Positions 62,213 to 64,000 of a DNA stretch of 64,000 nt are shown here, in pieces. The DNA is taken from NCBI RefSeq assembly GCF_900107775.1, contig NZ_FNRF01000006.1, forward strand, positions 62,001 to 126,000. Reading direction: 5' to 3'. How positions within the stretch are numbered: the first letter of the stretch is position 1; every line of letters starts with the position of its first letter. Under the pieces are notes generated by a model. That model did no database searches. It saw nothing but the letters and a program-made list of their open reading frames with translations, and was not told where the DNA came from. A program made the position numbers and the translations under genes. This DNA comes from Xylanibacter ruminicola. GTDB taxonomy: Bacteria; Bacteroidota; Bacteroidia; Bacteroidales; Bacteroidaceae.

Positions 62213-64000
62213 TTATGAATAGATTTAAAATATTTGCACTACTTCTGGCATGCCACTTGTCATTAGGCATCGCATCTGCTCAGAAAGATAGCATCATTGT
62301 ATACAATGACCAGCGACCACTGGTGTATGAGGATGCCTGGGACCTGTGGCCCTACGTCTTCCTGAACGAGAACGGCGAACCTGATGGTTATAACGTCGAC
62401 CTTTTGAAGATGATTTTCAAAGAGCTCGATATTCCATACATCATCAGACTACGCCCTACCCTAGAAGCACAGAAAGACCTGAAAGAACATAAGTCGGACC
62501 TGATGTTGAGAATGGATGCCGACTTTGCCCGCAATAACTCTTCATACGGAAAAACCATTGTACAGATATTCACCCATAGTCTGGTAACCCCAAAAAGTCA
62601 GGCTATCCATGCCCAGTCTGGTAAGGACCTGACCGACTACTCCATCATTGTACATGAAGGCAGTTTCAGTCACCATAAACTGATTGATAACGGATGGGCC
62701 AAGGAAATCATTCCCTTCGACGACATGAAGGAAGCTATACAAACGGTAAGTTCTGAAAACAAGGGTGTGATACTCTGGAACTCCATGTCGCTGAAGTGGC
62801 TGATGATGAAGTACCATACCGATAACCTAGAACTCACTCCATTCGACTTCCCATACGGCGAATATAAGTTCTTTGCCAACGACCACCATCTGTTGGAACA
62901 GCTGGATAGCGTTTACTCGAAACTGCGCGCCAACGACCAGCTGACTGCAATCCAGAACAAGTGGTTCTACCCAGAGCGCCAGGAATCGGGTATCCCATCA
63001 TGGATCTGGGATTGGATCAAGTTCTTTGCCATTCTGGCTTTGGCCGTTATCATGTACTACGCCTTCTTCAAGATTCGCGAACGCCAGATGACAAAGAAAA
63101 TCTTGAAGGAAAATGAACGTCTGTCGTTGGTAATGCGTACCAGTAACGTAAAGTTCTGTACTTACGATGTTGCCTCACAGAATTTTGTGATGATGGATTC
63201 GGCAGGTTATCCCGAGCGCAACTACTCGCTACTGGAGTTCTCACACCGATTTGATCCTAACGACTTTACCCAACTTACCGAAGGTTTGCGCATGGTTATC
63301 GAGGAGAAAGTACCTACCTGTACCCTGCAGCTCAAGGAATACGAGAACGACCTGATTCATAGCAACAACTACACAGCAACCCTATCGGTATTGCGACGCG
63401 ATAAGCACAAAAAGCCATCAATCATCATCTGTTCGAAAACCGATACTACACAGGAGCGCATGCGCCAGCAGCTCATCAAGGAGTCGATGCTACGCTATCA
63501 ATCGCTGTTTAACTCGGCTATGGTTGATATGGTGTACTATGATGCCGATGGACATATCACCGACATGAACTCCAAATCACTTGCCGCAGTAGGAGTTGAC
63601 ATAGAAACAATCAGAAAACAGCACATCACGCTATCCGATGTGCTGGGTATAGAAGATCTGGATCTCGACGACCTAGAAATCTTCTATGCCACACAGATAT
63701 TTAACGGACCTGGCGATGGGCGTACACTGAACAATCTGTTGAAACGCGACAAGCTATACTACGAGTTGCAGGTAATGCCTATCCGCGATAAGAATGGTAA
63801 GCGCATCGGGTTCTTCGGTTCAGGACGTAATGTTACCGAGGTAGCCCACTCGTACCGACAGCTACAGGAAAACACCAACGAACTACAAGAGGTTCAGGAC
63901 GAGGTTACCAGCTATGTGCGTAACATCGACTATGTGCTGGCTGTAGGAGGCATCAGTCTGGCCAAGTACCACCTCGACACGCATACGTTGACCGTGTTCA
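62209..64000 (+). CDS. Sensor kinase with periplasmic solute-binding domain, partial
   Basis: Cut by the right edge after about 597 codons. A signal peptide (IASA-QK) precedes a periplasmic SBP_bac_3-type domain (about 25-265, YNVDLLKMIFKELDIPYIIRL), a membrane helix (about 270-288), then PAS domains (FNSAMVDMVYYDADGHI). The kinase core lies beyond the window. The ATG at 62209 overlaps the previous stop in ATGA; an in-frame ATG two codons on (62215) is possible. It is a paralogue of the two preceding genes in its PAS region. Confidence 0.85.
   Translation, partial: MIMNRFKIFALLLACHLSLGIASAQKDSIIVYNDQRPLVYEDAWDLWPYVFLNENGEPDGYNVDLLKMIFKELDIPYIIRLRPTLEAQKDLKEHKSDLMLRMDADFARNNSSYGKTIVQIFTHSLVTPKSQAIHAQSGKDLTDYSIIVHEGSFSHHKLIDNGWAKEIIPFDDMKEAIQTVSSENKGVILWNSMSLKWLMMKYHTDNLELTPFDFPYGEYKFFANDHHLLEQLDSVYSKLRANDQLTAIQNKWFYPERQESGIPSWIWDWIKFFAILALAVIMYYAFFKIRERQMTKKILKENERLSLVMRTSNVKFCTYDVASQNFVMMDSAGYPERNYSLLEFSHRFDPNDFTQLTEGLRMVIEEKVPTCTLQLKEYENDLIHSNNYTATLSVLRRDKHKKPSIIICSKTDTTQERMRQQLIKESMLRYQSLFNSAMVDMVYYDADGHITDMNSKSLAAVGVDIETIRKQHITLSDVLGIEDLDLDDLEIFYATQIFNGPGDGRTLNNLLKRDKLYYELQVMPIRDKNGKRIGFFGSGRNVTEVAHSYRQLQENTNELQEVQDEVTSYVRNIDYVLAVGGISLAKYHLDTHTLTVF

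Overview
This window looks like a chromosomal segment of a Bacteroidales bacterium, most likely a Prevotella-type organism. The basis is the repeated TAnnTTTG promoter element with TTG about 19-20 bp upstream, and gene types typical of the group (GH97, DUF4954, SLBB-rich export protein, S9 peptidase, PAS-type kinases). The genus is inferred; no rRNA gene is present, and I see no tRNA, CRISPR array or complete insertion sequence.

Layout. 1-3483: an M16 peptidase cut by the left edge, then nagB followed by a GH97 glycosidase on the minus strand. 3619-6805: hflX overlapping a DUF4954 gene on the plus strand. 6841-9418: two overlapping MraY/WecA-type polyprenyl-phosphate sugar-1-phosphate transferases on the minus strand; the second is broken by an exact 308-bp tandem duplication. 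9860-45544: a roughly 36-kb surface-polysaccharide locus, all on the minus strand. 45627-49942: divergent GH35 and GH67 glycosidases. 49982-57: mnmA, an SPFH/ribbon-helix-helix/DUF1648/hydrolase operon, and a minus-strand frr-rsgA-S9 peptidase operon ending at 58040. 58192-64000: three consecutive PAS sensor kinases, the last cut by the right edge.

The polysaccharide locus has two visible transcription units. The first (45544 to 42011) encodes a Wza-like SLBB export protein and a Wzz-like chain-length protein and ends in a hairpin terminator. The second starts at a strong promoter at 41905-41935, has a leader of about 240 nt, and appears to run about 32 kb to two tandem terminators at 9760-9831. 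It opens with a two-gene DUF3990 (ADP-ribosyltransferase-like) module. Next come rfbC and a legionaminic-acid pathway (legB, legC, legH, legI, legG, two Gfo/Idh/MocA-like proteins, legF, an unrecognised 441-aa protein, and a CBS-domain ptmE), and then a candidate nonulosonate transferase. The rest is Wzx, Wzy, FdtA/FdtB-type dTDP-amino-sugar enzymes, WecB, a TviB/WbpO-type dehydrogenase, acyltransferases, a deacetylase, several glycosyltransferases and a UDP-glucuronate epimerase. I see no initiating phosphoglycosyl transferase inside the locus; the two MraY/WecA homologues next door are the natural candidates, which would make the 308-bp duplication a possible on/off switch for surface polysaccharide.

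The second layer of interest is repeats: palindromes on a 22-bp period (9565-9620), translated short repeats inside coding regions, a structured GC-rich element in the locus, and a recurring extragenic element upstream of hflX and the GH67 gene.
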